This document shows positions 1 to 7,766 of a stretch of 9,936 nucleotides of DNA, piece after piece (positions within the stretch are counted from its first letter, which is position 1; every line of letters starts with the position of its first letter). The notes beneath the pieces are model-generated. The model saw nothing but the letters and a program-made list of their open reading frames with translations, had not been told where the DNA came from and ran no database searches. The stretch is from Bacteroidales bacterium. Lineage in GTDB: Bacteria; Bacteroidota; Bacteroidia; Bacteroidales; Muribaculaceae. Location of the stretch: positions 1 to 9,936 of the forward strand of contig SFER01000069.1 of assembly GCA_004557195.1 (NCBI GenBank), in the 5' to 3' direction. The position numbers and the translations under genes are program-made.

Positions 1-2198
1 GTACCTACGAGACCTGCAGCGAGTTTGTCGCCCTTGGCATAAGTGTCAGTGATACCTTTGATTACAAACGACTTAGTGCCGTCGGTAGCAAAGATGTAAT
101 TGCCATACTTATCATTTTGTTGATATGTAACCACAACTTCGGTGTTGAGGCGTGCTACTCGGTTGTTGTCAAGAGCGAGGAGCTCGGTTACATTGGCAGC
201 TTCGTCGGGAGTGATTACAGTTACTTCGTATGTCATCTCAATGCTTTCTGCAGCATCTTTCACTGCCTTGGCATGGATGGTTGTAGTACCGGTAATTCTA
301 ACACCTACCTCGGTATAGTCGATGTATTCGGCTGAGTCATTGAGGCGGTATTTGATTGTTGCGCCTTCGGTTGCGCTGGTGATTGTTACTATTCCGGGGG
401 TGTTTACACCTTCGATGAATGTTTCGGATGATTGTGCAAACTTAGGATAGCGAACCGGGCTTAGCGGAGCTACATAGATAGTGGCAGTCTTGAGGAACAG
501 ATTGCCGGCAGTGGCGGTGAATGTTACTTCGTTGTCGTCACCTACCCATTCTGCCTCAAAGAAGCCGTCCATCTTTGAACCGAGTGTGAACACACCACAA
601 CTTACCTCGGGAGCGAAGATTGTTGCGCCCTTGAACACGATTTTTCTGATACCCATACCTTCGGGTGCAGCCACCTTGAATTGTCCGTTCTTGTAGATGC
701 GAAGTTCAACACCGGGAGTTGCTTTGGCTGTACTATTGTAGAAACGAGTAGCAGTACTTCCTTTCTTCACGCTGGTGAATGTGATGCCATCAACGGTGAA
801 CGATGTGCCGTCGGCAATATTGACATATTTACCCGATGCCGGCGCGGTGATGCCGAATTGCTCGGTATTGGAGAAGTCGATGAATGTGAATGTAGATTCT
901 ACAGCCTCAAACGAGATGGGATACACCTTCAATGTGTTGCCATCTTTACTTGCCTCTACTGTTACAACGCCTGTGATGTTGTAGGTGCCGGCAAGAGGTG
1001 CCGGGAATTTAGACATCAAGTCGTAGGCAGAAATAGAACCTGTGGCATCTGCGAATATAGCATCATAAGAGCCGGCAGGTGTCACTGTTACATTCTTGAT
1101 GTAAACATAGTGGGAGTCGTATGCCTCTGTGATTTGACTTACAGTAACAGTCTCGGGAAGGACAGCGTGAGAAGGTGTAGCGTCCTTTACTGTGCTTACC
1201 ACCAATTTGAGAGTGCGGTTGTAATATGAATCGGTGTTTATGGTTACCTGTCCACCCACTCCGGCAGGAAGTTTATCGCCGTTGGAAACGGTCTTGGCGA
1301 TGTCGCCTTGAAGCACTACATAGCCGTTGCCATCGGTTGCGATAACATATTTGCCATAGGCATCGGCTTGCTGGTGGCAAACGTAGAGGGGCACTGTGAA
1401 ATAGGCATTTGTGCCATCCTCGAGAGCGTTAAACTCGGCAACAGATGCCACACCGGTTGCGGGATACACTGTGAATGTCGAAGACACTTCAATCGATTCG
1501 CCATCGCCCAAAACCGACTTGGCGGTTACCACTGTGCTTTCGGCAACGGAAATCGGAGCGGTGTATTCCTGATATTCGGGAGCCTGTGTGGTCTTGTACA
1601 TTACCTTGGTGCCTTCTGCAGGAGTAGTAATTGTAACTGCCACCGGAGCGGTCATGCCCGAATAGTAAATACCACCGTTGGGAGTGATGGCAGGGTAGCG
1701 AACCGGTGATGGAGTGTCGAGAGTAACCACCATCTTGGTGATGCTCATACCGCCACCGAGAGTGAATGTCATTTCGGCGTCATCGCCAATCCATGTCGCG
1801 GTGTGGAAATTTCCACTGTTCTCACCCACAGCGAATGAGCCTACCGATGCGGTAACAGGATTGCTGAGGAGGGCTCCTGTAAATTCAATTTTCTTGATTG
1901 CAAGACCTTCGGCTGCCGAGAATTTAAGAGAACCTCCTTTGTAGCCGCGGAACTCAAGACCCGGAGTGGCAGCAGCTGTGCTCTTAAAGATACGGCTGTT
2001 TCCGCTCACGCTGGTGAACGTGAAGTTGCCCTGCTTAAATTCACTGCCATTGGCAATTTTAATGCTCCCTGTTGTTGGAGCGGTGTAGCCCATAGCGGCT
2101 AATTGCTCTGTGTCGGTGAAGTCGATTGTAACGACTTCGGCAAAAGCGGCACACACTGTTGTCGCTATTGCAAGTAGAGTAAGATAAAATTTGTTCAT
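1..2198 (-). CDS. Large secreted/surface protein with two tandem beta-rich modules (C-terminus missing)
   Basis: The minus-strand frame is open from the ATG at 2198-2196 to the window edge: 732 codons with no stop, so the C-terminus is missing. Residues 1-20 form a signal peptide (MNKFYLTLLAIATTVCAAFA). The mature part is two copies of a ~415-residue unit: residue 26 (start of DFTDTEQL) matches residue 441 (DFSNTEQF), and SPVRYP near residue 164 recurs near 579. Each unit has three parts by my reading: a beta-sandwich-like N-terminal part with a conserved ATPG[LV]E and W[IV]GDD; a chitobiase-C-terminal-like Ig part (ITPNGGIYYSG, then VTITTPAEGTKVMYK); and an OB-fold-like part (YGKYVIATDGNGYVVLQGD, later HYVYIKNVTVTP). 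The copies are divergent, roughly one third identical by eye. No catalytic residues are recognised. It is probably an exported binding or adhesion protein; the missing C-terminus might hold a catalytic or sorting domain. A good promoter lies just upstream. Confidence 0.85.
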   Translation of the reverse strand, partial: MNKFYLTLLAIATTVCAAFAEVVTIDFTDTEQLAAMGYTAPTTGSIKIANGSEFKQGNFTFTSVSGNSRIFKSTAAATPGLEFRGYKGGSLKFSAAEGLAIKKIEFTGALLSNPVTASVGSFAVGENSGNFHTATWIGDDAEMTFTLGGGMSITKMVVTLDTPSPVRYPAITPNGGIYYSGMTAPVAVTITTPAEGTKVMYKTTQAPEYQEYTAPISVAESTVVTAKSVLGDGESIEVSSTFTVYPATGVASVAEFNALEDGTNAYFTVPLYVCHQQADAYGKYVIATDGNGYVVLQGDIAKTVSNGDKLPAGVGGQVTINTDSYYNRTLKLVVSTVKDATPSHAVLPETVTVSQITEAYDSHYVYIKNVTVTPAGSYDAIFADATGSISAYDLMSKFPAPLAGTYNITGVVTVEASKDGNTLKVYPISFEAVESTFTFIDFSNTEQFGITAPASGKYVNIADGTSFTVDGITFTSVKKGSTATRFYNSTAKATPGVELRIYKNGQFKVAAPEGMGIRKIVFKGATIFAPEVSCGVFTLGSKMDGFFEAEWVGDDNEVTFTATAGNLFLKTATIYVAPLSPVRYPKFAQSSETFIEGVNTPGIVTITSATEGATIKYRLNDSAEYIDYTEVGVRITGTTTIHAKAVKDAAESIEMTYEVTVITPDEAANVTELLALDNNRVARLNTEVVVTYQQNDKYGNYIFATDGTKSFVIKGITDTYAKGDKLAAGLVG

Positions 2199-2241
2199 AA
2201 AAAAGGATTTAAAGTATTTAGTATGATGTATTTTCTAACGG

Positions 2242-2271
2242 CAAAAATAACAAAATTTAGTGAATAACAAA
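2242..2271 (-). promoter_or_regulatory. Bacteroidetes-type promoter of the surface-protein gene
   Basis: On the minus strand a TTTG (-33 element, plus coordinates 2268-2271) is followed after 18 bases by TATTTTTG (2242-2249), which fits the Bacteroidetes -7 form TAnnTTTG. The start codon of the gene is at 2198, leaving an untranslated leader of roughly 35-40 bases. It is the most complete promoter match in the window. The region between it and the phosphodiesterase gene (2272-2340) is AT-rich, with no clear hairpin terminator. Confidence 0.6.
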
Positions 2272-2340
2272 TGAATATTGTTACATTCACCTAAATCAAG
2301 CAATTATTAATGTGTTTTTTTCGACTTTTTAACACCGCTA

Positions 2341-3183
2341 TTATTGCCAAAGGTCGGGACGATTGGTAATTACAGCATCTACAGCGAGGTGCACCGTTTC
2401 GTCGGGCGATTCAAGTGTCCAGATTTTCACTTCCTTGCCATGTGAGTGGATGTCTTTTATCATCGAATCATCCACTCCGCCATAGAAGAAATTGAATGAT
2501 TCTATATAATTATACTTTTCATAGTCAAACCGTGAGAAGGTTCCGTCGAATATCACCGGTATGAGTGGCAACTTGCAGAATAGGAGTTTCTCAAGGCGCA
2601 CATCGGTGCGAATTGCGTGGATATTGGCAAGCACGGAGTCGTTGAACGACTGCACCACCACTCTGTCAATCATATTGTGAGCCTCGAGAATGTCGAGCAT
2701 TTTTTGCTCAATTCCTTGATAGATGTCTTGGGTGCGCTTAATCTCTATGAGCAAGCGGCAGCGGTCGCCTACCAGGTCGAGAACCTCCTCGAGGGTGGGA
2801 ATGGTCTCCGATGTGGCATTGCCTTCGGCATCAACAAGATGATGGGTGCGGATTTGCTCCAAGGTGAGTTCGCGAATAAGCCCCTCTCCATCGGTAGTGC
2901 GGTCGATGCTTTGGTCGTGGCACACCACCACAACACCATCGGCGGTGAGGTGGAGGTCTATCTCAATCATATCGGCACCGGCACGTATCCCCTTCTCGAT
3001 GCAGGACAGGGAATTCTCCATCCCGATGCTTGCGCCGCCACGATGCGCAACCACTGTCAGCCCCTTGATTTCACCTGCCGAATACCCTTTGGCGGCAAAA
3101 AACAACGACGGAAACATTGCATACACCAGCAATGCCAATACAATGACAAAAAATATCGATAAAATGAGCATAACTTTCCTCAT
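2341..3183 (-). CDS. Membrane-anchored glycerophosphodiester phosphodiesterase family protein
   Basis: This is a 280-residue protein of the GDPD TIM-barrel family, which hydrolyses glycerophosphodiesters to glycerol-3-phosphate and an alcohol using a divalent metal. The signature residues are present. HRGG at 47-50 carries the catalytic His and Arg, and MEN at 55-57 supplies a ligand Glu. E74-I-D76 is the metal-binding pair, H89 in VCHD is the second catalytic His, and DRTTDG (94-99) and LLIEIKR follow. The C-terminal part has KIWTLESPDE and AVITNRP, typical of the barrel's last strands. Residues 4-28 are a hydrophobic N-terminal segment, so the enzyme is probably an inner-membrane-anchored or exported protein facing the periplasm. 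I chose the ATG at 3183; an upstream TTG at 3213 would add ten residues but overlaps the likely -7 box. It is divergent from the secreted hydrolase operon. The physiological substrate is unknown. Confidence 0.9.
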   Translation of the reverse strand: MRKVMLILSIFFVIVLALLVYAMFPSLFFAAKGYSAGEIKGLTVVAHRGGASIGMENSLSCIEKGIRAGADMIEIDLHLTADGVVVVCHDQSIDRTTDGEGLIRELTLEQIRTHHLVDAEGNATSETIPTLEEVLDLVGDRCRLLIEIKRTQDIYQGIEQKMLDILEAHNMIDRVVVQSFNDSVLANIHAIRTDVRLEKLLFCKLPLIPVIFDGTFSRFDYEKYNYIESFNFFYGGVDDSMIKDIHSHGKEVKIWTLESPDETVHLAVDAVITNRPDLWQ

Positions 3184-3210
3184 AAGAATTTTGGTAATCG
3201 AAATACTATG

Positions 3211-3218
3211 CAAAAATA
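3211..3218 (-). promoter_or_regulatory. Putative -7 box for the phosphodiesterase gene
   Basis: TATTTTTG on the minus strand fits the Bacteroidetes TAnnTTTG -7 form and stands 27 bases before the ATG at 3183. No TTTG is seen at the usual -33 distance, so the match is partial. Its position argues against the TTG start at 3213, which would lie inside it. Confidence 0.4.
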
Positions 3219-3241
3219 ATAATAAAAACAGAATAAATTGC

Positions 3242-3249
3242 TACTTTTG
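3242..3249 (+). promoter_or_regulatory. Putative -7 box for the secreted hydrolase operon
   Basis: TACTTTTG on the plus strand fits TAnnTTTG and lies 28 bases before the ATG at 3278. The -33 position (3219-3222) reads ATAA, so only the -7 element is supported. It is 23 bases from the opposing phosphodiesterase box, making this 94-bp gap a compact divergent promoter region. Confidence 0.4.
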
Positions 3250-3277
3250 CACCGATTATTTCAAAACATATATTCGC

Positions 3278-3757
3278 ATGAAACCAAAATTTTCAGTACT
3301 TGCGTGCATCGCGGCAATCGCTTGCAGCACTGCAACTATCCACTCTCAAGAGCCCTACCAAATGGTGGTTGTTACCACAGCGAGCGGGAATCTGCTCAAA
3401 TTCGACCTCTCGGAAGGGGTGAATGTGGAATTCACCGACACGGAAATGAAAATCACAGGCACCGACAACCAGGCGGCTCTGCCTCTCACCGATTTTGCCA
3501 GGTTTGACTTCAGCACCGAAAACGCTGGTGTTGACAATACGTCCACCGATGCCGTAAAAATCACGCTGCGCGGCGGCTCGTTGAGCATCGCCGGGCTGCG
3601 ACCGCAATCGGCAGTGGGCATCATCGCGCCCAACGGCGCCACTGTGGCAAGCGCGCGATGCGACAATTCGGGAGCATACACATCCCCTGCCCTCCCTGCC
3701 GGAGTGTATATCGTAAAAACAGAATGTTCTACTTTTAAAATCGCAATAAAACAATGA
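3278..3757 (+). CDS. Small secreted protein with sorting-domain-like C-terminus
   Basis: The protein has 159 residues. Residues 1-23 (MKPKFSVLACIAAIACSTAT, then IHS) form a signal peptide. A beta motif (MVVVTTASGNLLKFDLSEGV, then NVEF) follows, similar to the start of the next gene's product. The C-terminal 60 residues (from ITLRGGSLSIAGL through LPAGVYIVK to KIAIKQ) resemble the beta-sandwich sorting tail of Bacteroidetes secreted proteins, where LPAGVYIVK is a typical last-strand motif. No enzymatic motif is visible. The frame is open far upstream (to about 2846) across the phosphodiesterase gene, but the signal peptide and promoter place the start at 3278. Its stop overlaps the next start as ATGA, so the two genes are probably translationally coupled. 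The protein may be an accessory, chaperone-like or surface partner of the hydrolase. That role is inference from position only. Confidence 0.8.
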   Translation: MKPKFSVLACIAAIACSTATIHSQEPYQMVVVTTASGNLLKFDLSEGVNVEFTDTEMKITGTDNQAALPLTDFARFDFSTENAGVDNTSTDAVKITLRGGSLSIAGLRPQSAVGIIAPNGATVASARCDNSGAYTSPALPAGVYIVKTECSTFKIAIKQ

Positions 3758-4740
3758 AAAAGATAGTTTTAACTCTCGCTGCCTCTCTCATTGCACTATC
3801 TGCTGTGGCACAAAAAGTTGTGGTGTATCCCAAAACCGGCGAAGCAATCACCTACAATATGGAGGAGATAGACCACATTGAATTTCTCCCCGCTTCCTCC
3901 GAGCCAAGCGATGAAAAATCATTCACTGTGCAAGAGTTCTTCTGCACAAATGGCGAGAACCGCATTTATGGCAAATTCTATCGCCCGAAGGGTGTCGAGA
4001 CCGGGGCGAAACTACCCACCGTTATTCTCTCTCACAGCGCCAATCTCACTGCCGATGCTATGAACGCCTATGCTTCGGCTATCGCCGAGGATGGAATGAA
4101 TGCCTATGCGTTCGACTTCTGCGGTGCATGTGAGGAAAGCCGTAGCGACGGAAATACCGAGGAGATGACCGTGTTTACCGAGGTGGCAGACTTGAAGGCG
4201 GTTATCGCCTGCATCAAGGCTGCTGATGGCGTGGATGCCGACAAAATCTGTCTGCTCGGCTCGAGCATGGGCGGACTTGTTTCGGCTCTCACTGCCGAAG
4301 ACGAAACGCTCGGTATTAAGGGCTTGATTCTTTTCTATCCCGCTTTCAATATCCCCGACCTTATCGCCATGCTCGACTCGTTTGGTGGCAGTCTCGGAAA
4401 CCTTGGCGGACTTGGAGGCAGCACCGGGATGGGTTACAGCGAGGCTTTTTGCAATGCCATGCGCGGATATGACGTATATGCCAACATCGGCACTTTCCCC
4501 CGCCGTGTCGCAATTTTCCACGGCTCGGAAGATATTATTGTCAAGATTTCCTACTCGGAAAAAGCAGTTGAGAAGTATCCCGACGCTACCTTGTTCACTA
4601 TCCAAGGAGCAAACCACGGTTTCAATTCCGACAATCTCGGCAGTTTCGGCTCGATGATGGGCGGCAGCGCAGACTACGACAGCCAGGTAATCCCCGAAAT
4701 GCTCAACCAGTTGCACATAGCCCTCACCCCAACCCGATAA
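3754..4740 (+). CDS. Secreted alpha/beta hydrolase, cinnamoyl/feruloyl-esterase-like
   Basis: This is a 328-residue serine hydrolase. Residues 1-20 (MKKIVLTLAASLIALSAVAQ) are a signal peptide, followed by a short beta motif (KVVVYPKTGEAITYNMEEID, then HIEF) shared with the preceding gene's product. The alpha/beta hydrolase fold starts near residue 57. The nucleophile elbow is GSSMGG with Ser171, the acid is Asp260 in HGSEDII, and the base is His288 in GANHGF. The stretch EEMTVFTEVADLKAVIACIK before the elbow resembles esterases of the cinnamoyl-esterase and dienelactone-hydrolase-like groups. Three oddities stand out. The usual HG after the third strand is HS (LSHSAN), and the DFRGxGES-type motif reads DFCGACEES. 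In addition, two Gly/Met-rich loops (about 209-227 and 294-305) may form a lid. It probably cleaves ester bonds of dietary or host glycans, but the substrate is not shown by the sequence. It ends 16 bases before a strong terminator. Confidence 0.88.
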   Translation: MKKIVLTLAASLIALSAVAQKVVVYPKTGEAITYNMEEIDHIEFLPASSEPSDEKSFTVQEFFCTNGENRIYGKFYRPKGVETGAKLPTVILSHSANLTADAMNAYASAIAEDGMNAYAFDFCGACEESRSDGNTEEMTVFTEVADLKAVIACIKAADGVDADKICLLGSSMGGLVSALTAEDETLGIKGLILFYPAFNIPDLIAMLDSFGGSLGNLGGLGGSTGMGYSEAFCNAMRGYDVYANIGTFPRRVAIFHGSEDIIVKISYSEKAVEKYPDATLFTIQGANHGFNSDNLGSFGSMMGGSADYDSQVIPEMLNQLHIALTPTR

Positions 4741-4756
4741 GAACCGCAGGAATGCT

Positions 4757-4790
4757 AAAAGGAGTGGCTCGACAACGCGCCACTCCTTTT
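4757..4790. terminator. Bidirectional intrinsic terminator between convergent genes
   Basis: A perfect 12-bp inverted repeat is formed by AAAAGGAGTGGC (4757-4768) and GCCACTCCTTTT (4779-4790) around a ten-base loop. The A-run on one side and T-run on the other provide a U-tract in either direction. It lies between the stop of the plus-strand hydrolase (4740) and the stop of the minus-strand TPR gene (4813), so it can serve both. Confidence 0.9.
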
Positions 4791-4812
4791 ATTATCTATT
4801 TTGACTTAAACC

Positions 4813-6432
4813 TTATTTCAATTTTTCAATGAAGTTTCTCAAATCGGTATTGTTGGGGTCGAGTTCGAGGAACTTGAGATACCAAGCCTTAGCCTCTTCT
4901 TTGTTGCCGTTCTGGAGAGCGTAACCACCGAGGTAGTTGTAGATTTCCATATAGGCATCGGCATGATTTGTGATGTTTTCGGGGTCTTTGTCGAGGAGAG
5001 CGAGGAGAGCCTTGTAGGAATCAAGTGCGCGACCACCCTTGAAGCTTGTTACACCGTCATACACCATTTCGATACGAGCCTTACGTTGCATGATACGATA
5101 GTCGTCGGGAACACGCTCGAGCACGATGTCGATATATTTGATACCTTTTTCGAAGGCATCAGCCTTAGCGATAGAATCGGTTGTAGTGGCTACAACTGTC
5201 TGATATTTACCTGCAAGAACGAAGAGGTCGTTGGTCGACTCATCGACAACATCGACATATTTCTGGTAGTATTCTGCCGATTTGACATATTCTTTGTCGT
5301 CGGCATAAGCAGAACTGATGTCTTTAAGGATGTCGGTCTTTTCGGGGTTGATTTCATAAGCCTTTATAAGGGCAGCGTAATGCTCTTCTTTTTTGCCAAC
5401 ATTGAGAAGCACTTCGGCATAGGTTGTGTAGTCGTTGCTTGAGTACTTGTTCTTGGGGTCGGTGCTTCCGAAGAAGTTGCCTGCGAGCGCGTAAGCCTCC
5501 TCATATTGCTTCATAGCGGCTTTGTTGAGGAATACGATACGCTTCATAAGGAATGCGTTGGGGTTTTCAGAGAGGATTTTCTGTGCAAGGTCGTATGACT
5601 GTTGATATTTCTCACCGAAGTAGAGAAGCACGGCATAGCGTTCCTCATCCTCTTTGAAAGAGTTGGGATTCTTGATGTATTCGCCATACACCTGAGCGGC
5701 GCGGGTCCATTCGTCGTTCTCGTAGAGTTTCTCAGCGAGTTCGCGTTGAGCAAGAGCCGAATTGGGGTTGGCGGCAACGAGCGATTCGAGTTTGGAGATA
5801 GCCACGCGGGGATCTACATTGAAATATGTGTTGGCATATTTCACATAAGCCTCGGTGCAGTTGGGGTCGAAAGACTCAGCCATTTCGTAGTAACCGGCAG
5901 CGTCGCCCCATTTCTTTTCGGCAGCGAGCATGTCGCCTTCGAGGATGAAGGGAGCGGGATGGCGTTTGTTCACCTTCTTGGCAGCCTTGATGTTGTCGGC
6001 GATTTGCTTAGCATAAGCAACCGGGTCGGCGGCAACATATGCGCGTGCAATCTCAACGAGGAGTACAGCATCTTTCTTTGCCTTCGATTTGGCTGTCTTG
6101 AAGAAGTTTTCGGCACCTTTCACATCTTTATTCTTGAGGGCGATGGCGCCAAGGCCCACATAGTTGTAGCCATTTTCGGGATTGGCTGCGATACCTTTGT
6201 CGAAGCAAGCCTTTGCCTCTGCCACATTGCCTTCTGCCATTGCCACTTGTCCAAGGTAGTAATATGCCAGGGCTTTGTCGGTGTCGGCATTGTTAAGGTT
6301 GCGGTTCAAGAGAATTTTGGCTTTCTCAAACTGATTTACTTTGTAATACTCAACACCATCTTTGTAGCCTTGAGCAAACAGAGAAGTTGTGCAGAAAAGC
6401 ACTAAAAGAGCAAATACGAATCTTAATTTCAT
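4813..6432 (-). CDS. Periplasmic tetratricopeptide repeat protein
   Basis: This is a 539-residue protein with a signal peptide (MKLRFVFALLVLFCTTSLFA, cleavage about residue 20). The mature part is almost entirely helical TPR units. Clear units start near residue 53 (DKALAYYYLGQVAMAEGNVA) and near 88 (NGYNYVGLGAIALKNKDVKG). Another begins at about 190 (PNCTEAYVKYANTYF), and the last is at about 488-530 (YLGGYALQNGNKEEAKAWYL, then KFLELDPNN). No enzymatic domain is seen. The gene is 38 bases after the PstS-like gene with no promoter or terminator in the gap, so the two are probably co-transcribed. In Bacteroidales, similar TPR genes lie downstream of ExbB/ExbD/TonB and a PstS-like gene. A scaffolding role in the periplasm for that energy-transducing machinery is plausible but not shown. 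Transcription ends at the 4757-4790 hairpin. Confidence 0.9.
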   Translation of the reverse strand: MKLRFVFALLVLFCTTSLFAQGYKDGVEYYKVNQFEKAKILLNRNLNNADTDKALAYYYLGQVAMAEGNVAEAKACFDKGIAANPENGYNYVGLGAIALKNKDVKGAENFFKTAKSKAKKDAVLLVEIARAYVAADPVAYAKQIADNIKAAKKVNKRHPAPFILEGDMLAAEKKWGDAAGYYEMAESFDPNCTEAYVKYANTYFNVDPRVAISKLESLVAANPNSALAQRELAEKLYENDEWTRAAQVYGEYIKNPNSFKEDEERYAVLLYFGEKYQQSYDLAQKILSENPNAFLMKRIVFLNKAAMKQYEEAYALAGNFFGSTDPKNKYSSNDYTTYAEVLLNVGKKEEHYAALIKAYEINPEKTDILKDISSAYADDKEYVKSAEYYQKYVDVVDESTNDLFVLAGKYQTVVATTTDSIAKADAFEKGIKYIDIVLERVPDDYRIMQRKARIEMVYDGVTSFKGGRALDSYKALLALLDKDPENITNHADAYMEIYNYLGGYALQNGNKEEAKAWYLKFLELDPNNTDLRNFIEKLK

Positions 6433-6470
6433 TGTTGTAAATGTTTATTTGTTTGATATTATTTGATTTT

Positions 6471-7688
6471 CTAATTGAGATTTACCATTCGCGGCTGGAT
6501 TGTCGCCGGGAGCACTCCGGTCTGCTGGATGATTTTCTGTCCGTTGAACCCGGTTACAAACGAGAAGAATCCGTGTGGCAGGCTGCCCATCACTCCGGCG
6601 CAGATTGCGTATATCGGGCGATAGAGCGGATAACTGCCGTCGTAGATATATGCCTGGTAGGGCTTGAATGCCTCTATCGAATCGTCGCGGCGCACCTTGA
6701 GCACCTTGATGTTGGTGTCGAATTCGGTTTGCGTTACGTCGTTTTCCTTGAGGTTGGCAACTCGCTCCTCTATCGACATGGTTTTAGCTTTCATGTCGCT
6801 GCTCACCCAGCTCACTCCGATGATTCCGATTGCGCCTTTGCGCTTGGCGACAGCCTCATACACTTCGGGAGTCGAGCCTGCGGCATAGACATTCTTGGCA
6901 AAATCGGCTCCGGCAAGCAGAGAGTCTTTCATATAGCGGGCGGTGCTTGAGCCTTGGTGGTCAAACACTACGAGGATGCTGTCGAGCTTGGATGGTGAGA
7001 GTTCGTCCCAGCGGGTTACCTTGCCCGAGAGGATTTCACCGATTTCGCTCATCGAGAGGATTTCAATCGGGTTTTTAGGATTGACAATCAGCGCGATTGC
7101 ATCCACTGCAATCTTCTGGGTGAAGCATGTGCCGCGTTCCTGGCGCACATATTCCACCTGCTCGGGCTTCAACTGGTGGGCTGTTACGATAAACTGTGTT
7201 TTTAGCGAGATGAGCGAGTCGATTGCAGCGTGCTCATCGGCATAAATCGGGATGATATTCGCCTTGGGATAGGTGTATTCAAACACCTCAACTTCCTGAT
7301 TGATGATGTTTTGGAAACTTTCGTCGCAAACGATGCTGATTAAGCCCGAAGTGCTTGTGTTCTGCGGCTTGGGACGATTGCCACAAGAGGAGAAGATAGC
7401 CATCGATACCACACAAGCAGCTATCACTGCAGCATCCGAGCCTTTGCGACCGAAGAAACGGCGAGTTGCCTTGAAGCGGGGGTCGAAGAGGCGCTCGGCG
7501 CGCCAAATGCCGTAAACGATAAATACGGTTGCCATGACATAGCGCATCCACTGCCATTCAAATTGGAAAAAGTCGATGAGCACCAGCGCTCCCATTCCCA
7601 GGTAGATGGCAATCATGAAAATGCCGAAGACAAGGCGCATTCCCTTGGGGGATCTGTCGATATAATTGTCGTTAATGTTTTCGTCCAT
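6471..7688 (-). CDS. PstS-like substrate-binding protein fused to an N-terminal two-helix membrane module
   Basis: The protein has 405 residues. Residues about 114-403 form a periplasmic-binding fold of the PstS-like type. Family features include the segment EILSGKVTRWDEL, a phosphate-loop-like DHQGSSTARYM (243-253; classic PstS proteins have a Gly/Ser-rich SDGSGT-type loop here), GAIGIIGVSW and the late motif YPLYRPIY. The N-terminus is unusual. Two membrane helices (about 17-39 and 47-63) are followed by a basic stretch and a third hydrophobic segment (86-101) ending FSSC, with Cys102 looking like a lipoprotein cysteine. I read this as a membrane module fused in frame to a lipoprotein PstS-like protein. 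No pstC, pstA, pstB or phoU is present here, so a role in high-affinity phosphate uptake is not supported. The gene sits between tonB and the TPR gene, as in other Bacteroidales clusters, which suggests an envelope role with the Exb/TonB machinery. The start is the ATG at 7688, 34 bases downstream of a -7 box. Confidence 0.85.
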   Translation of the reverse strand: MDENINDNYIDRSPKGMRLVFGIFMIAIYLGMGALVLIDFFQFEWQWMRYVMATVFIVYGIWRAERLFDPRFKATRRFFGRKGSDAAVIAACVVSMAIFSSCGNRPKPQNTSTSGLISIVCDESFQNIINQEVEVFEYTYPKANIIPIYADEHAAIDSLISLKTQFIVTAHQLKPEQVEYVRQERGTCFTQKIAVDAIALIVNPKNPIEILSMSEIGEILSGKVTRWDELSPSKLDSILVVFDHQGSSTARYMKDSLLAGADFAKNVYAAGSTPEVYEAVAKRKGAIGIIGVSWVSSDMKAKTMSIEERVANLKENDVTQTEFDTNIKVLKVRRDDSIEAFKPYQAYIYDGSYPLYRPIYAICAGVMGSLPHGFFSFVTGFNGQKIIQQTGVLPATIQPRMVNLN

Positions 7689-7721
7689 TGCTCAATGTTT
7701 TATATCAATTAAAAACAACTA

Positions 7722-7729
7722 CAAATATA
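7722..7729 (-). promoter_or_regulatory. Putative -7 box for the PstS-like/TPR operon
   Basis: TATATTTG on the minus strand fits TAnnTTTG and lies 34 bases before the ATG at 7688. No TTTG is found at the standard -33 distance. Because a terminator follows tonB, the PstS-like and TPR genes need a promoter of their own, and this is the best candidate. Confidence 0.45.
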
Positions 7730-7766
7730 ATAATTGTTTATCGAAAGCCCTATAAAACGGGCAAAA

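Noticed and set aside
681..1709. Plus-strand open frames opposite the large surface-protein gene
   Set aside because: They are antisense shadows with Cys-rich compositions. The minus strand is continuously open for 732 codons with a signal peptide and internal repeats.
3184..3213. Upstream TTG start for the phosphodiesterase
   Set aside because: TTG is a weaker start, and it falls inside the likely -7 box. The ATG at 3183 puts the hydrophobic anchor at the N-terminus.
2846..3277. N-terminal extension of the small secreted protein
   Set aside because: It lies antisense to the phosphodiesterase, is Ser/Arg/Ile-rich, and would bury the signal peptide at residue 145.
5602..6405. 267-codon plus-strand frame opposite the TPR gene
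   Set aside because: It is a shadow of the TPR protein; the minus-strand product has a signal peptide and clear TPR units.
6471..7688. High-affinity phosphate ABC transporter component
   Set aside because: No permease, ATPase or phoU gene is nearby, and the gene context is Exb/TonB and TPR. The fold is PstS-like, but the transport role is not supported.
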